DNA from: Acanthacorydalis orientalis | Taxonomy: Eukaryota; Arthropoda; Insecta; Megaloptera; Corydalidae | Assembly: GCA_034766995.1 (NCBI GenBank) | Contig: CM068313.1 | Location: 39,300,996-39,364,995 of the forward strand | DNA length: 64,000 nucleotides | Reading direction: 5' to 3' | Part shown: in pieces, positions 1 through 12,959 of the stretch | Numbering within the stretch: the first letter of the stretch is position 1 | Layout of the letters: every line of letters begins with the position of its first letter | Position numbers and translations under genes: made by a program | The notes under the pieces: generated by a model | Database searches by the model: none | What the model saw: the letters and a program-made list of their open reading frames with translations, nothing else | Told to the model about the DNA's origin: nothing

Positions 1-59
1 ATTACAGTTTGGTACGCTAGTGATTTGGTAAAGTAGAGTTAAGTTTCAAGTTTTTTACA

Positions 60-372
60 ATGAACATCAAACATTGTCGTCGTCGTCGTGTTATTATAAG
101 AAAATGTTTAATAACAATTGCAAGTGTCTTGTTAATGAAGTTAGAGAAGTTTTAGAAGAACCAGTAGAAAAAAAATGTGGGCAAAAGACTGGATTAAAAG
201 AAGAGATGCTCAAAAGCGTCTGTTAATCTTCTAACATAACTGGCTAGAGAAGATCCAGAAGAATACAGGATGTGTTTAAAAATGACACCTGAGAATTTAG
301 AAACACTTTTGAAATTAGTTATGCCGTGTATCAAAAAGATGGACACATTATTGAGAGATGCTATACTTTATA
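60..372 (+). pseudogene. Harbinger transposase, N-terminal remnant
   Basis: Conceptual translation in shifting frames gives an arginine-rich start (KHCRRRRVIIRK), then a W-x-K-x-W-I-K-R-R-D-A block near 175-210, then EDPEEYRMCLKMTPE and PCIKKMDTLLRDAI. This order (basic start, W..WL.RRD, EDPE.Y.NFLRM.PE, I.K.DT.MRDAI) is characteristic of the N-terminal region of PIF/Harbinger transposases. At least two frameshifts and several stops occur, and the frame runs into a TA/GA microsatellite before any DDE catalytic residue. In the family the protein is a nuclear DDE transposase; this copy is inactive. Confidence 0.75.
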
Positions 373-377
373 TTTAC

Positions 378-378
<1 letters not shown>

Positions 379-418
<40 letters not shown>
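379..418. repeat. (TA)n(GA)n microsatellite
   Basis: A short compound repeat interrupts the Harbinger transposase remnant. The 89-codon open frame that crosses it from 270 is part transposase remnant and part repeat translation. Confidence 0.95.
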
Positions 419-544
419 CTTTTTTATATATACTTATATATACTTTATATTTACTTTCGTAAATAAAAACACTTGTAAATATAATTATCGCGCCCGATTA
501 CTCAACTTTATTGCAATATACGGCATTATACCGGTATAGTGCCA

Positions 545-815
545 GTAAATTTGTGATGGGGGAAGAGAATAGTAGAGTGTCCTATTCCACATGTGCTATT
601 CACTCTACTCTACTCTGTACTAGCTTTAATACTCTACTTTCACTATTCCCAAATGTTTACATTATACTAGTAACGGATTAGTACGCACTCTACCACCATA
701 CTCTACCTCTTACTATCTTAATATAAACCACGCCTAAAGATAGTAGCGAGTAGAGTAGATATCACATGTAGAATATTACAAGACTATCCTCATCCCCCAT
801 CAAAAATTTACCACA
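545..815. mobile_element. Foldback MITE nested in the Harbinger element
   Basis: The outer arms are imperfect inverted repeats. GTAAATTTGTGATGGGGG near 545 matches the reverse complement of CCCCCATCAAAAATTTACC ending near 815. Weaker inverted similarity (ATAGT..., CACATGTG/CACATGTAG, repeated ACTCTACT) continues inward for roughly 85 bases per side, leaving little unique sequence. There is no ORF. An internal block at 711-738 (TACTATCTTAATATAAACC) resembles the outer right end of the host Harbinger element (1018-1045), so this could be a related non-autonomous Harbinger copy inserted into its relative. No clear target duplication is visible. Confidence 0.6.
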
Positions 816-1046
816 ATTATTGCAGTAGATTAGAGTAGTCAGACGCGAAACATGTATTTACAAGTTTTGTTTTTATTTACGGAGGTTGTTGATTGGTTGT
901 TTTAAACTTGAAATTAAACTCTTCTCTACCAAAACATTAGCTTTGTGTAAACGGACCAAACTGTAGATGCTAGTAGAATAGAGGTCTATAGAAAAAGTAC
1001 GCTAGTATACAATACCGCTTACTATCCTAAAGTAAACCAGCCCTAA

Positions 1047-1796
1047 GCAGGGTATCAAGTTTCAGTGTACAGAAAAACACAAATCAGTTATGAATATCGT
1101 GTACATAGAAGTTTTAGAATAAGTTTACAATAAGTAATAATAAATTTTCTTTTCAGTTTCACTCCTTTCACGAGTTCATTTAAAATCAAAAAATAAATTT
1201 CATTACACAATATCTTTATTTCGTTTTTCATTTATAATTTAAAATTTTTTAACACTTAACAAGCGCGAGTGGGGGTGAAGCCCTCCGTGGGTCGGCAAGT
1301 GTAACGAGTATTTTGTCGTGTGTAGCATGTTTTTTTTAAAAAAATAAAAGTCAAATATCAGTGAAATAAATGAATAACAAGCATGTATTAAATTTTACCT
1401 AGTTTTATATAAAATAAACTGTTTAAAACTATTTACTTTAATAATTATATCGATAAGTAATACATGTTTGCTACCCTATACATTTTATAATTTTTCCATT
1501 ATCGTACATCTTCAAACATATATCTTTCCATACTTATCTACACAATTTAAAGTCGCTATGTCGCCAATGACCTTACTTATGACGTGCCTGTAAACCAAAA
1601 ACATCTACCTATCTATTTGTAATCACTGAATTATTTTAACAATCAAGACTCACATGTTTCATTTCCAAAATATAGGCAAGAATTCTACAATACAATAATC
1701 GAATATTTTTGTGTTCTGATCAAATGAACTTCTCTATTCAAAAATTCAGGTGTATAATTTAAATAAACTTCATCCCATTTTCATTTATTTTTCTCT
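1047..1796. other. AT-rich spacer with one GC-richer block
   Basis: No gene is recognised. Positions 1247-1320 form a compositional island starting TTAACACTTAACAAGCGCGAG. It resembles a piggyBac terminus, but no matching opposite end was found. Confidence 0.5.
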
Positions 1797-2247
1797 TTAA
1801 CACTTCGCAGGCGGGAGACTGTGATCACAATCCTGAATAGAACAAACGTAGAAAGCGGGAGACTGTAATCCCAGTTGCGTGATCGACCGCAGTGAAAGAC
1901 TATATTCTGCGACTTTACATCAAGATGTGTTTTGTTTTATTGTATTTTTTATAATTTTAGCCATTTTGGAAATGGATTTGTGTGATTTTGATAGCGATGA
2001 AAGTGAAATAATTGCTTTTACTTTATTAGATTATAAAAACTAATCATCTGTAAAATTGATTTTTTTTATTTTTATAAAAATGACAAATAAATCTACATGT
2101 AATTAGTCAATCTTTAATTTACAAAATTAAATTCCTTCAAATCATTAACATTCATAAAACTGATTCACATACCACTGGTGCAATGACTGGATTTACCCTC
2201 CACACTTGTAAAAACAGTGAGAATGGCGCCCGCCTGCAAAGAGTTAA
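1797..2247. mobile_element. piggyBac-type non-autonomous element 1 (443 bp + TTAA)
   Basis: TTAA occurs at 1797-1800 and 2244-2247. The inner ends are inverted repeats: CACTTCGCAGGCGGGA on the left, and CTCTTTGCAGGCGGGC when the right end is reverse-complemented (13 of 16 identical). TTAA target duplication plus a C-rich TIR of this form is the piggyBac hallmark. A subterminal direct repeat, GCGGGAGACTGTRATC, is seen at 1811 and 1855. The interior holds only a 23-codon frame, so the element is an internally deleted derivative dependent on a transposase elsewhere. Confidence 0.8.
1972..2043 (+). pseudogene. 23-codon remnant, possible piggyBac transposase start
   Basis: An ATG opens a 23-codon frame beginning MDLCDFDSDESEI and ending at TAA, inside the TTAA-bounded element. 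piggyBac-family transposases often begin with a short acidic D/S/E-rich stretch, so this is plausibly the first codons left after internal deletion. Nothing catalytic is present, and the identification depends on the context rather than on the short peptide. Confidence 0.4.
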
Positions 2248-2874
2248 GTTGCTCTCACAATAGATAATTTCTTCTTACTTACAACTCCATCCAAATAGGT
2301 TTCGTAACTTTTTTCGTACTCTCCTCTTCATTTACACATTCCTTAGGTCTAATTCTCCAGACATTTTTATAGCTGTTACGGATTGTTTTCTAAAGGAAAA
2401 ATATTGTTAGTGGAACGAAAGTTATTTAAACAGTTCCCTTAGTATTTTTATTTCTTTCATATGCGTTTTATACATGCACATGTAAATATTTTTTTCTTAT
2501 AAAAGTCATGATTACCAATGGAACTAATTAATAGTTAAATAGAGCGTACTTTTAAAGATTATTTAGATTTTATTAACAATATAATATTTAATTTGTACAG
2601 GAAGACATTAGGTAGTTAAGAAAAGTGAATAATCCTTTTATCTTGATATAAAAATATACATAAAAGTATTATTTGAATACATTTAATAATAACGTTATTC
2701 AAATCTAGATTGAAGTATCTAATAATAAAATACTTCATTCAGGAAGTAATTAAATATATTCGTTTCTACAAATTACGCTTGTATCTTACATTTAAATATT
2801 TGAAATAAACAATTAAAGAGTATTATAATTTATACGCACATACTCAAACACATTTATAAAGGTATATGTATGTA
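2248..2874. other. AT-rich spacer
   Basis: No ORF, element end or long repeat is recognised. Confidence 0.6.
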
Positions 2875-3051
2875 TTAGATTCGAAGAGAAATAATTGCGG
2901 TTCATGATCTTCAAATTCATATACATTTTTATTAATTTTATGTTTTAGTCTAGTGGTCCAAATCTATTGGATGACTATCACTTAACTTTTATGCAGCTCC
3001 CGAATTGTTGTGCGTAGTTCTGATTCAACTGACGCCTTCAGTTATCCGTTA

Positions 3052-3054
<3 letters not shown>
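2875..3054 (-). mobile_element. Mariner family A, 3' end fragment
   Basis: Follows TA (2873-2874) with TTAGATTCGAAGAG then AAATAATTGCGG, matching the family A terminus TTAGGTTGGTAGAAA...AATTGCGG. The sequence inward encodes on the minus strand the second helix-turn-helix of the transposase (ESELRTTIREL-like and SHP-ILDH-like). Homology stops at a (TA)n array at 3055, so the 5' half is missing. The junction between the HTH region and the 3' terminus is the same as in the other family A copies. Confidence 0.7.

Positions 3055-3096
<42 letters not shown>
3055..3096. repeat. (TA)n microsatellite
   Basis: Uninterrupted alternating TA exactly at the truncation point of the family A fragment, suggesting the array and the break are linked. 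Confidence 0.95.
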
Positions 3097-3098
<2 letters not shown>

Positions 3099-3352
3099 TG
3101 TTTTCTGTTCTATACATCAACAGTAATACTTTTAATATTACACTTCAATTTTATAACCATGAACCAACATGAACAATCATGAGTCATACAATAAATGCTA
3201 TATAATCTGCCTATTTGACAAGTGATTATAATTAAAACAAATAGAAGAACAAGATACCGTCTGCGTTTTCACAGCTTTAGTGGCATTTTGATTGGCATAT
3301 GCTACAATAGCAGCCCACTTTGTTTACTCAAATACACTTCACTGATTTATAG

Positions 3353-3354
<2 letters not shown>

Positions 3355-3404
<50 letters not shown>

Positions 3405-3409
3405 TTTAC

Positions 3410-3457
<48 letters not shown>
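3355..3457. repeat. (TA)n microsatellite, interrupted
   Basis: About 100 bp of TA with TATG, TTTACA and TTTA interruptions. Confidence 0.95.
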
Positions 3458-3460
<3 letters not shown>

Positions 3461-4171
3461 TATAACTTTTCAATTATAATAACCAGTAATACATATTTTT
3501 ACCATAAAATGAAATATAAATATGATATATTAAAGAATAGAACATAAATGAGATATTTAAACGTCAAAACAAGATTAAAGTGGATTTATAATCTAAACAG
3601 ATCTAATGATGTGATATATGATAGAAGGTGTGATATATGAAAAATATTATATTAATGCATAATAAAAATAAAACCTTTGATATATATTGTAAAAATACGC
3701 AAAATTGATGAATTAAAACAAAAATTAAAATAATGCCGGAATATCAAAGTAATCATTTAAAAGTGTGAATTTATACACTAAAAAATAAAATGAATATTCA
3801 ATTAAAAAAGGAAAGTAAACAGTTAAAATTAAATTATTTAAAATTAATATAAGAAAAAGAAGAAAACCTATGACGTTATTTTATAAAAAATCACTAAAAG
3901 TTTCTACTATTCTACTGAAAAGCCAACGAGTATTATAATTAACTATACATTCAGTTACACTTTGAAGTACATAGTACTACAAAACGAATTTATATAGTAC
4001 AGAAGTAAGACAGAAAATTCGAATAAACTATTTATTAAATAAAATCTAATAAAAAAATACTTTAAATATAAAGTTATTTTTTATAATTAAATTATATGTA
4101 TTAGAATCATTACGTTATACAAGTCAAAATGCAAAATAATTAAAAAACTAACTGAAAAATTAATTTATATT

Positions 4172-4186
4172 TATATACATACATAA

Positions 4187-4246
<60 letters not shown>

Positions 4247-4261
4247 TTATGTATGTATATA
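4172..4261. repeat. 90-bp perfect palindrome centred on (TA)n
   Basis: The left arm TATACATACATAAATATA is followed by ATATACA and pure TA; the right arm mirrors this exactly (TGTATATATATTTATGTATG). Non-TA bases pair symmetrically: C4178/G4255, C4182/G4251, AAA4185-4187/TTT4246-4248, C4196/G4237. The whole block could extrude as a cruciform. Confidence 0.9.
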
Positions 4262-4729
4262 TATATATATACCATTTAGAAGAATAATTCAAGAAATAAA
4301 AAAAGAAAACATTTTTTTTATTGAATAAATTAAAAACAAATATATTTTATCTAATCATATGTCTTTTGAAATTAATCCGAATCATAATTAACTTTTGTCT
4401 GATGGTAAAAACTGTCATTGTTTTAAAACATATACATTCCTTGTTTCATTATTTCGTTATTAAAAAAATTACTCTTTATAATGTCATTCATTAATATATA
4501 CAAATAGTAAATAGTACCATGACACGATTTCTTTATCTTAATACAAGGATGGTGATATTGCTATCTTAATGAATATAAGTTATAATAAAAATGAAAAATA
4601 ATCAATTATAAAATATTTGATAAATAATTCCCGTCATATGTAAAGAACTAAAATTAATTGTAAAAGTGAATATAGACACAAGAACTAATAGTTTGAATAC
4701 TTTCAGTAACATTTTAATTGTTTATTTTA

Positions 4730-5433
4730 TTAAGGGGTTTGCATAAGTTTTATATCTCGGAAAAATCGATTTTTTGCATATTATTAAATCTTAAAGTCTT
4801 AAGTTTCATTACAAAAAAAATTTTATAGAAATTCTAAGAATTCCTTGAGATACAGCGATTTTAGTGGATGCGGTTTGCATTGGGACAGGGCTTAGTTGAG
4901 CGCGTTCGTTCGTTTTTCTTGAAACCATATTTTTCAAAACGGTGTGCATCGTATCTCAAAAAATATTAATTCGATTGGCTTGAAATTTTGTCTAAACATT
5001 ATTAATAACATCCTCTATCGGATGACTGGGTGATATGTTGATATGCTTTTCTGTTTGTCAATAACAAACAAGTATGTGAGTCAAAAATCGACCTTTTTAT
5101 CAAATGACTGCCATTTTTGCAATTATGAATTTCAAAAAAGTATCCAGTCATATCAGAGTTCTTAGTTATACTACAAGTACATTATTCTGTTGGCTTGGTT
5201 TCAGATCAACACAGTTGCTGAAATCGTCTGCACCTGTTTGCTCAGATACAGTCCTTTAATTTAGTTATAATATCTCCATAGTTTGTAAAAAATTTTCAAT
5301 AAAAAAAATAAGAGAGCTTATTCATGACATACTTAATTTGTACAAATTTTCAAACCTATAACATTAATATCCACGTCAAAAAATGAACGAAAATCGTAGT
5401 ACTTTTCGATCGGAAAATTTATAAACTCCTTAA
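4730..5433. mobile_element. TTAA-bounded element, possibly Kolobok-like (about 700 bp)
   Basis: TTAA at 4730-4733 is followed by GGGGTTTGCATAAG. At the other side AAACTCC precedes TTAA at 5430-5433 (reverse complement GGAGTTTATAAAT). The interior is distinctly more complex than the surroundings, with inverted GAGATAC (about 4850) and GTATCTC (about 4950) and a G-rich stretch near 4870-4910. No ORF is present, so this would be a non-autonomous element. Kolobok and piggyBac both use TTAA; the GGGGTTT start fits Kolobok better, but the short TIR makes the class uncertain. Confidence 0.45.
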
Positions 5434-7677
5434 TAAAAGTTAACATATGGTAGCACACTCAACTCAAAGATAAATAATTAAATAAATTACATACATAACT
5501 TATACACAAAATCACATAGAAAGTTGACTTTTTTCACATTTTATCTAAAATATAATTTTGCTTTTTATCAACTTTTTAATTGCAAATTTGAATATAATAT
5601 AATAACAAATGGAATAAAATTAGATAACAATCTTTATAATAAAAAAAAATATAAAAGAAATAATATTCTTCATTTCAGGTGTTACATTAAATTCAATTTT
5701 TAACACAAATACATTAGTATTCAAGCCATTTATAAATCAATATTCCAAACATTTCACTTTTCTAAACACAGAAAAATCGTGTTTATAATTATAAATTATT
5801 AAATCAATTATTTTTTTATGCATATAAACAAAAAAAACTTTAATGAACTAATTCCACTTTATCAGAGATATTTGTTTCAAGTAATGTTAAAATTCACTAT
5901 GTGAATAAACTGTCGCAATTTATCATTCATAATACTGTCCTTAAAACTGCACAAATGTATTTATTTTGCTATTTTTCTTTACTTCAATCACTATAATCAA
6001 TATTCATTAAGATTATTTACATATTCATATTAATGTACAAGATGTAAATAAATTAAACTTGTTTAATATATGCATCTGGACATTAGTTCATTGATCATTC
6101 ATAATATATTATATTTAAATTCAATGTTCTTATACTTTTTTATATTCGTATCTGTTATATATATATATATATAATAGATCATTTTTCCATATTACACTTT
6201 AAATATGCACATTAATGTTTTCAAAAACAACCTGTATATGATATATATTATTACATATATAACAAATTATATCCGATATATTAAACAACAGTTTGAAGTA
6301 TTAAACTACTTTAAATAATGTTTTATGTTGATATTTGTGGTGTATCATAGACAAAGAAAAGGAATTAATTATAATATAATTTTAGTATATAATATCTGAA
6401 TATAATTTAATTCTTATTGATATTTTCTTTAAATATCACTCATTAAACTATTAAATCATTGCTTTCTACATATAAAAAAAAATCTCTAATTCAGGACTTA
6501 AACTTATAAGACATTAATGAAAACTTATACACTTTTATATATCTGTGTGTATAATAACTGATACTGTTTTTAATAATTGGAAAAGATGATACTGTGATAG
6601 GTCTATATTTGAAAACGGGATAATGAATAAGAAGAACCTAGTTTAGCTTTCTATTTCTGTCATATCTGCATCGACATGTATGAGCTGGCGTTCTGGTGAT
6701 GAGAAACAACACCTTTAGGTTAACCATAACTGGATATTTTTCTTAGATTACTTACTTTATTTAGTTTAATTGTTGATATTTGTCAGATCTTCTTGTTTGG
6801 CAGGGAGACAGTAAATTATAAAACTTATTCTATTGAAAATCCACCAAACAGCAATACATTTCAAGAATACGACTCAGCTTTTGATGACACTCCATTGTTT
6901 CTTCACAACATTTCCCATTACTTTTCCTCAATACATTATTGTAAAGGATCTAATTCTCTTTTCCAATGATTAATCGATTCAAAACTGAAATTTTATTCAC
7001 TGTTTCGAGCAAGAAATTTCTTATGAACACCCAACCCGCTGGATTATTCTTAGTCGGGAAATTTGATATTGAAACATATTGTTTTGGAGCATATCCAAGC
7101 TTTTTAATATACCAAAAAGTAGATATTCAATCTCTTAGCTATATTCTCAGTCAAATTCCAGTAAATTTCAAATAAGAACGTTATTGATCTCACTAGATTT
7201 TGATATATCAGACAAATCAAAATAAATTTTATAAACCATTGTTTAACAATTTTTTAGTTAATACGTCCTCTTCATACATCTGAAAAAGAGTTTTGTAATT
7301 ATTGAAACATTTTTATTCTATGGAAAATACACATTATCCGTGATCATACTAATTCAATAAAAACACGTTTAAAATTCCCAAATGAAAAAGAAAAAAAATC
7401 AATATAATCTTTTGAACAATATGTAATATTGTACATTTATAATAATATTAATACGATTCGATGATTGTAATGCAAATTCGACAGAATTACTGCAATCTCT
7501 AAATACAAATAAATTTTAAAATATTTTTCTCATTTCAAATTTCTTATTTTGGAAATATATAAAAGTATATTTTTGAGATGATTATACAAATTCCTTTAAA
7601 CTTTATCACTTAAGTTCAAAACAATAGATAAAAATATGAACTATTACATTTGTATCAAAACTATTAATTTATATAAC
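5434..7677. other. AT-rich spacer with a mixed-complexity block
   Basis: Mostly low-complexity AT. Positions 6600-7180 are more complex and hold a 69-codon plus-strand frame (6966-7175) that matches no family I recognise. It has no visible splice signals and could be an old repeat. Confidence 0.4.
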
Positions 7678-7679
7678 TA

Positions 7680-8233
7680 TTAAGTTGGTAGAAAAATAAT
7701 TGCGTTTTAAGACTTTGAAAGGCATATACATTTTTATCTTTTTGATTTTCCTAGCTGTTTCAAGTGGTCCAAAACTGTTGAATGAGTAACGTCTCATTTT
7801 TGTGCAAGCTCTTGAATTATTGTACGTGGTTCTGATTAAACTAACGCTTTCAGTTGATCTTTATGAACTGAAGAAGGACACCCGTGACGTTCATCATTTT
7901 CAAGGTTCTCATCCTCAATACGAAATGTTTGGAATCACCATTGGATCGTAAGTTCCTTAACAGTATATATATATACAAAGCGTTTAGTTTACAAGCAGTT
8001 TCTGCTGCTTTACCACCATTTTGCAAAAATTTCTCTTATTTGCTTTTCTTCCGACTTTAATTTAACAGCTCAATTTGAAGCAAAATTAATAATAAAACCA
8101 AAGTCCACGTTACAAAAATTCAGACCGAAAAATGCACTTTAAAATGATATTAACATGAATGATATTTTCATCAAAAAAAATTAAGGTTACAATTCAGAAA
8201 ACAAAAATCCCACCTGTTTTCCTAACAACCTCA
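7680..8233 (-). mobile_element. Mariner family A copy (554 bp)
   Basis: TA duplications flank the element at 7678-7679 and 8234-8235. The 3' terminus reads TTAAGTTGGTAGAAAAATAA and the opposite end, reverse-complemented, TGAGGTTGTTAGGAAAACAG. Length and internal layout match the copies at 18513, 38369 and 61471: a 5' UTR of about 180 bp, a transposase DNA-binding region, then a direct jump to the 3' end. A small TATATATA expansion near 7963 interrupts the coding region. Confidence 0.85.
7720..8052 (-). pseudogene. Mariner family A DNA-binding domain remnant
   Basis: Minus-strand translation begins at a degraded start codon (the position equivalent to M of MEKKQ reads S) and shows the HTH1 region, a WF.KF.V-like block, an acidic EDEN-like segment, RCPSSVHKDQLKA and, after a stop, a second HTH ending DHLKQLGKSK. 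Stops and a TA expansion break the frame. Mariner transposases bind their TIRs through this bipartite HTH domain; the DD34D catalytic part is absent. The tail after GKSK runs directly into the TIR. Confidence 0.75.
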
Positions 8234-8441
8234 TAGAACAAGGAAGCTTAGGTTGACTTTAATTTCTTGGGTATTTGACATTCATAACAGATAAACTGGT
8301 AATTTGTCATTCATAACAGATCAATTACTTTTTAATCTTCATTCTACCTTAAAAAATATCTTTATAAATAAATTATAATAAATTACAAAATAAATTAGAG
8401 GAATATTTTAATAAATTCAACGATAAATAACTGAAAATTAT

Positions 8442-8442
8442 A

Positions 8443-8487
<45 letters not shown>
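8442..8487. repeat. (TA)n microsatellite
   Basis: Alternating TA of about 45 bp, preceded by TATATTTATA. Confidence 0.95.
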
Positions 8488-8491
<4 letters not shown>

Positions 8492-8559
8492 GAGTATATA
8501 TATTAAACAAATGTATACAACTAAACAATTAATGTTCAGTCTGTACTTGCAATATATTC

Positions 8560-8770
8560 CTTTACAACAAAGAAGGTGCCATATAAATGAATAAATCCAA
8601 GGGATGTCGACGTATCGCTATAGACGATCGTGTTAACACGAACCTGCGTGCCCTCGGGCTAAACATTGTTCAGACCCCACTTGATCCAACACCAATTAGC
8701 ATCAATCAAAGTAACACTACATTGCATATTATGAGACAGCTCTCAGACTGTATTTGTTGATATGTATCAT
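8560..8770. other. Complex non-coding island
   Basis: The sequence has balanced composition (GTCGACGTATCGC, CGAACCTGCGTGCCCTCGGGC, GACCCCACTTGATCC), in sharp contrast to its surroundings, with no open frame and no transposon signature. A homeodomain-like AATTAG is followed by ATCAATCAAAG near 8695. It is a candidate conserved regulatory element; this is inference from composition only. Confidence 0.3.
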
Positions 8771-9709
8771 ACTTAAATATGCACTTGAATAGAAATGTGT
8801 AATATTAGTTTCGTTATTGTTTTCAGAAACGGTCACGACCAGTTTACAAAGTGTATTTGATATTGAAAAAAAGAAATCGCGATGCGTTTGTGGAAAAAAA
8901 AACGTAACATAAGAACGTTACCGGCGAACGAAAAATGTTTATTTTTACTATAATATAGTCTGCACTCTTTACAATTTTTAGCAAGACTAAGTACTAATGC
9001 TTTTTAAGAAATAACGCTTATATATTCTGTCATGTGTCATTAAGAAAACTATTAATGTGCTCCGATCCCGCTAATGCTCGCAAATAACCTTACTATAAAT
9101 ATAATCATGAATTCATTAAATATTTTACACAAACGTAGAGAATTATAGTTATGAAATATCTTTAATGCAAACATTTTTTATATCTTTCTTTATGACTTAC
9201 TTTATTAAATCCTGTTTCTACGAATTTTTTACTATTTAATTATGAAAATCATATTCGCTATGTCAATCATTTTTAACATAAATTTAGAATTTAATATAAA
9301 TTATTAATAATTATAAATTTCATAAAAATACTCGTATCAACTCATTAACAACTTCTGCATCGAATTATATATAATTATAGAAGTATTTTTCTTTCGCAGA
9401 AAAGTATGAATAGAAAGTGTAACATTAGCTACGAGTATATTTCCTGATGCGAGCAATCGTGTTCATACAACATCTTAATAATATTCTACAATTTAGAACA
9501 TAAATAATTCTGAAACAATTTTAATAAAAGTTTTCGAATGATATGAGAAGAAAAACAAGAGAAGTCAAATTTATAGTTATTAAGATTAGTTTTCTTGAAA
9601 TTTTTGTAGTAAATATTTAGAATTAGACGATTCAATTAAATTTTTGATATTCAAATTTGATTACTTCTTATTTAATGAAGAACGGGACATTTTTATATAT
9701 GTATGTATA
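8771..9709. other. AT-rich spacer
   Basis: No gene or element end is recognised. Confidence 0.5.
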
Positions 9710-9711
9710 TA

Positions 9712-10632
9712 GGGAGTTCAAAAAAATGTACACACATTCTGGATGGTCATAAATTTAGTATTTATTAAGGTATAACTAAAGTTAAAACTTCAAATTGAAG
9801 AAGACAGACATAGAATATGTCCTTATTTAGGTATTGCAAGTGCTCAAATTGATGATTATTCTGGTCCACGTACTGCTGATAACGTGGAACAAACGAAACA
9901 AAAATGAATGATTTGGTATTTGTGTGTATTTTCTGTAAACAGAACGAATGTTTTGGTATTTAGGTGTATTTTCTTTCAATGGCTGGTCTCAATTCATTCA
10001 CTGCTGTCGATTTGTTACCATAAGCTTTATCTTTGATGAGCCCCCATAAAAAAAGTCCATTGGTGTGAGGTCTTAATAGCGGGGTAGGTATTCAATGCTA
10101 CCTCTACGTCCAATCCATCTGTTCGACAAATTTTCATCAAAATAGGCCCTCATATTACGCTGGTAGTAGGAAGATACAACATCTTATTGGAAATAAAAGT
10201 CTTCCTCATCCCTAAACACGTTACGAATGCGTGATATGACAAATTCCTGCAGCAGGTTCAAGTAAACGGTGCCAGTCACAACCCTATCAAAAAATAATGA
10301 TCCAATTAAACTCCTTGCTGTCAATCCACACCGCACTGTAACTCCTAGTAAACTAACATAATGTTCCTCCGTAATATGAGGATTCCCAGATGCCCAGTAG
10401 CTGCCTACAATTATGATGATTAGTTGAGCCGTTTAATTTGAATGACGCTTTCTAAACTGTCTTTGCATTTCAATCATGTTCTCACACTTCCAGTAACACG
10501 TCGCGACAAATTTCCTTTTTTTAAAGTTTAGTCTAAGATCAGTCATTATTTTAAATTATTTTTACCTAAAAAAGAAAGAAAATTAAGAAGGTTACGGACT
10601 GTTAAAATGTGTATACATTTTTGGAACTTCTG
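9712..10632 (-). mobile_element. Tc1/mariner-superfamily element, 5' deleted (921 bp)
   Basis: TA at 9710-9711 and 10633-10634 flank inverted ends: GGGAGTTCAAAAAAATGTA on the left and CAGAAGTTCCAAAAATGTA as the reverse complement of the right. The interior encodes, on the minus strand, the C-terminal half of a transposase. (TA)n tracts abut the right side and shorter ones the left. Confidence 0.8.
9950..10440 (-). pseudogene. Tc1/mariner transposase, C-terminal half
   Basis: Minus-strand translation reads GVTVRCGLTARSLIGSLFFD, a TVYLNLLQEFV-like segment, EDFYFQ at the place of FQQDGAPPH (the second catalytic D region is destroyed: a stop and DVVSSY), NMRAYFDENLSNRWIGRRGS, then DLTPMDFF, which keeps the third acidic residue. 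This order fits the insect Tc1/mariner group with the WCGLT and NRWIGRRG signatures. Stops occur after EDFYFQ and within the PRSPDL equivalent. The N-terminal HTH region is deleted, so the copy cannot code for an active enzyme. Confidence 0.75.
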
Positions 10633-10633
10633 T

Positions 10634-10677
10634 ATGTATATATATATATATATATGTGTGTATGTGTGTGTGTGTGC
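10634..10677. repeat. (TA)n(TG)n microsatellite
   Basis: A TA run that shifts to TG, starting at the target TA of the preceding transposon. Confidence 0.9.
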
Positions 10678-12185
<1,508 letters not shown>

Positions 12186-12436
12186 AGAGAAAGATATAAT
12201 AAGTATTATTTATTCACTGTGTTGGAAGTTATATAAATTATATTCGTTTCTATATAAAGCAATTGACCATTGTTGAAAATAAAACACAATAAAATAAATT
12301 CTTGAAAACCAACTTTATGTAAAACTCGCACAGAAAAAAAACTATATCAATTTCATTTCAATTGCGACCTTGTCTGATTGGCACCTATAAACGGTTTTTT
12401 CTTCTATATTTTAATATTTATTATACCGCATACTTA

Positions 12437-12580
12437 AGTCGACCACTTCAATACTTCTCTGTAGCCCGATAAGGATTTCTTGGCTTTTTCGCACTGTCAT
12501 AAAGGCTCACTGTGATAAACGACCTTGATAGTTCGTACATCTGTGGTTTGCAGTGGGAATATGTCTCAGAAAAAGTGGTC
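12437..12580. other. Small inverted repeat, possible MITE
   Basis: TAAGTCGACCACTTC at the left and GAAAAAGTGGTCGGAA at the right share an inverted CGACCACTT core. The enclosed 140 bp are more complex than the flanks. There is no ORF and no certain target duplication. Confidence 0.3.
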
Positions 12581-12821
12581 GGAAATATTAAAAAAAAAAA
12601 TCAGATAGGGTTTGTTTTAGTATTATATTATGTATTATTAAGCACTACATAAAAAAAATAAATAAGTAATAAAAGCAATAATGACCATGGTTGGCTTAAA
12701 CATTGTAAACGTTTATTTAAATAGTTTACACTGGTAATTTTATTTCGAGGTAAGGAAATTACAGATTTTTAATAAATGACTACTTAATATATGAACACAT
12801 TTATAAACATATAGCATATAG

Positions 12822-12822
<1 letters not shown>

Positions 12823-12878
<56 letters not shown>

Positions 12879-12898
12879 AAAATATATATATATATAAT

Positions 12899-12958
<60 letters not shown>
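12823..12958. repeat. (TA)n microsatellite, about 135 bp
   Basis: TA array with internal GTAAAAATA and TATAAATA interruptions. It ends next to the left end of the mariner at 12968. Confidence 0.95.

Positions 12959-12959
<1 letters not shown>

Larger units (their letters stand above)
1..1043 (+). mobile_element. Harbinger-type DNA transposon, left end cut by window
   Basis: A degenerate PIF/Harbinger transposase start (60-372) is followed at 840-1043 by sequence whose reverse complement resembles the first 60 bases of the window: both contain TACAGTTTGG, a GTAGAG-like block and TTTCAAGTTT. The window therefore opens inside a long left terminal inverted repeat, and the right end is GTAAACCAGCCC at 1032-1043 followed by TAA, a typical 3-bp Harbinger target. 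A TA/GA microsatellite and a nested MITE interrupt the interior, so no full transposase survives. The superfamily call rests on the protein fragment. The exact left end lies upstream of the window. Confidence 0.7.

Noticed and set aside
1247..1320. A fourth piggyBac element starting TTAACACTTAACAAGCG
   Set aside because: No matching inverted end or second TTAA at a sensible distance was found.
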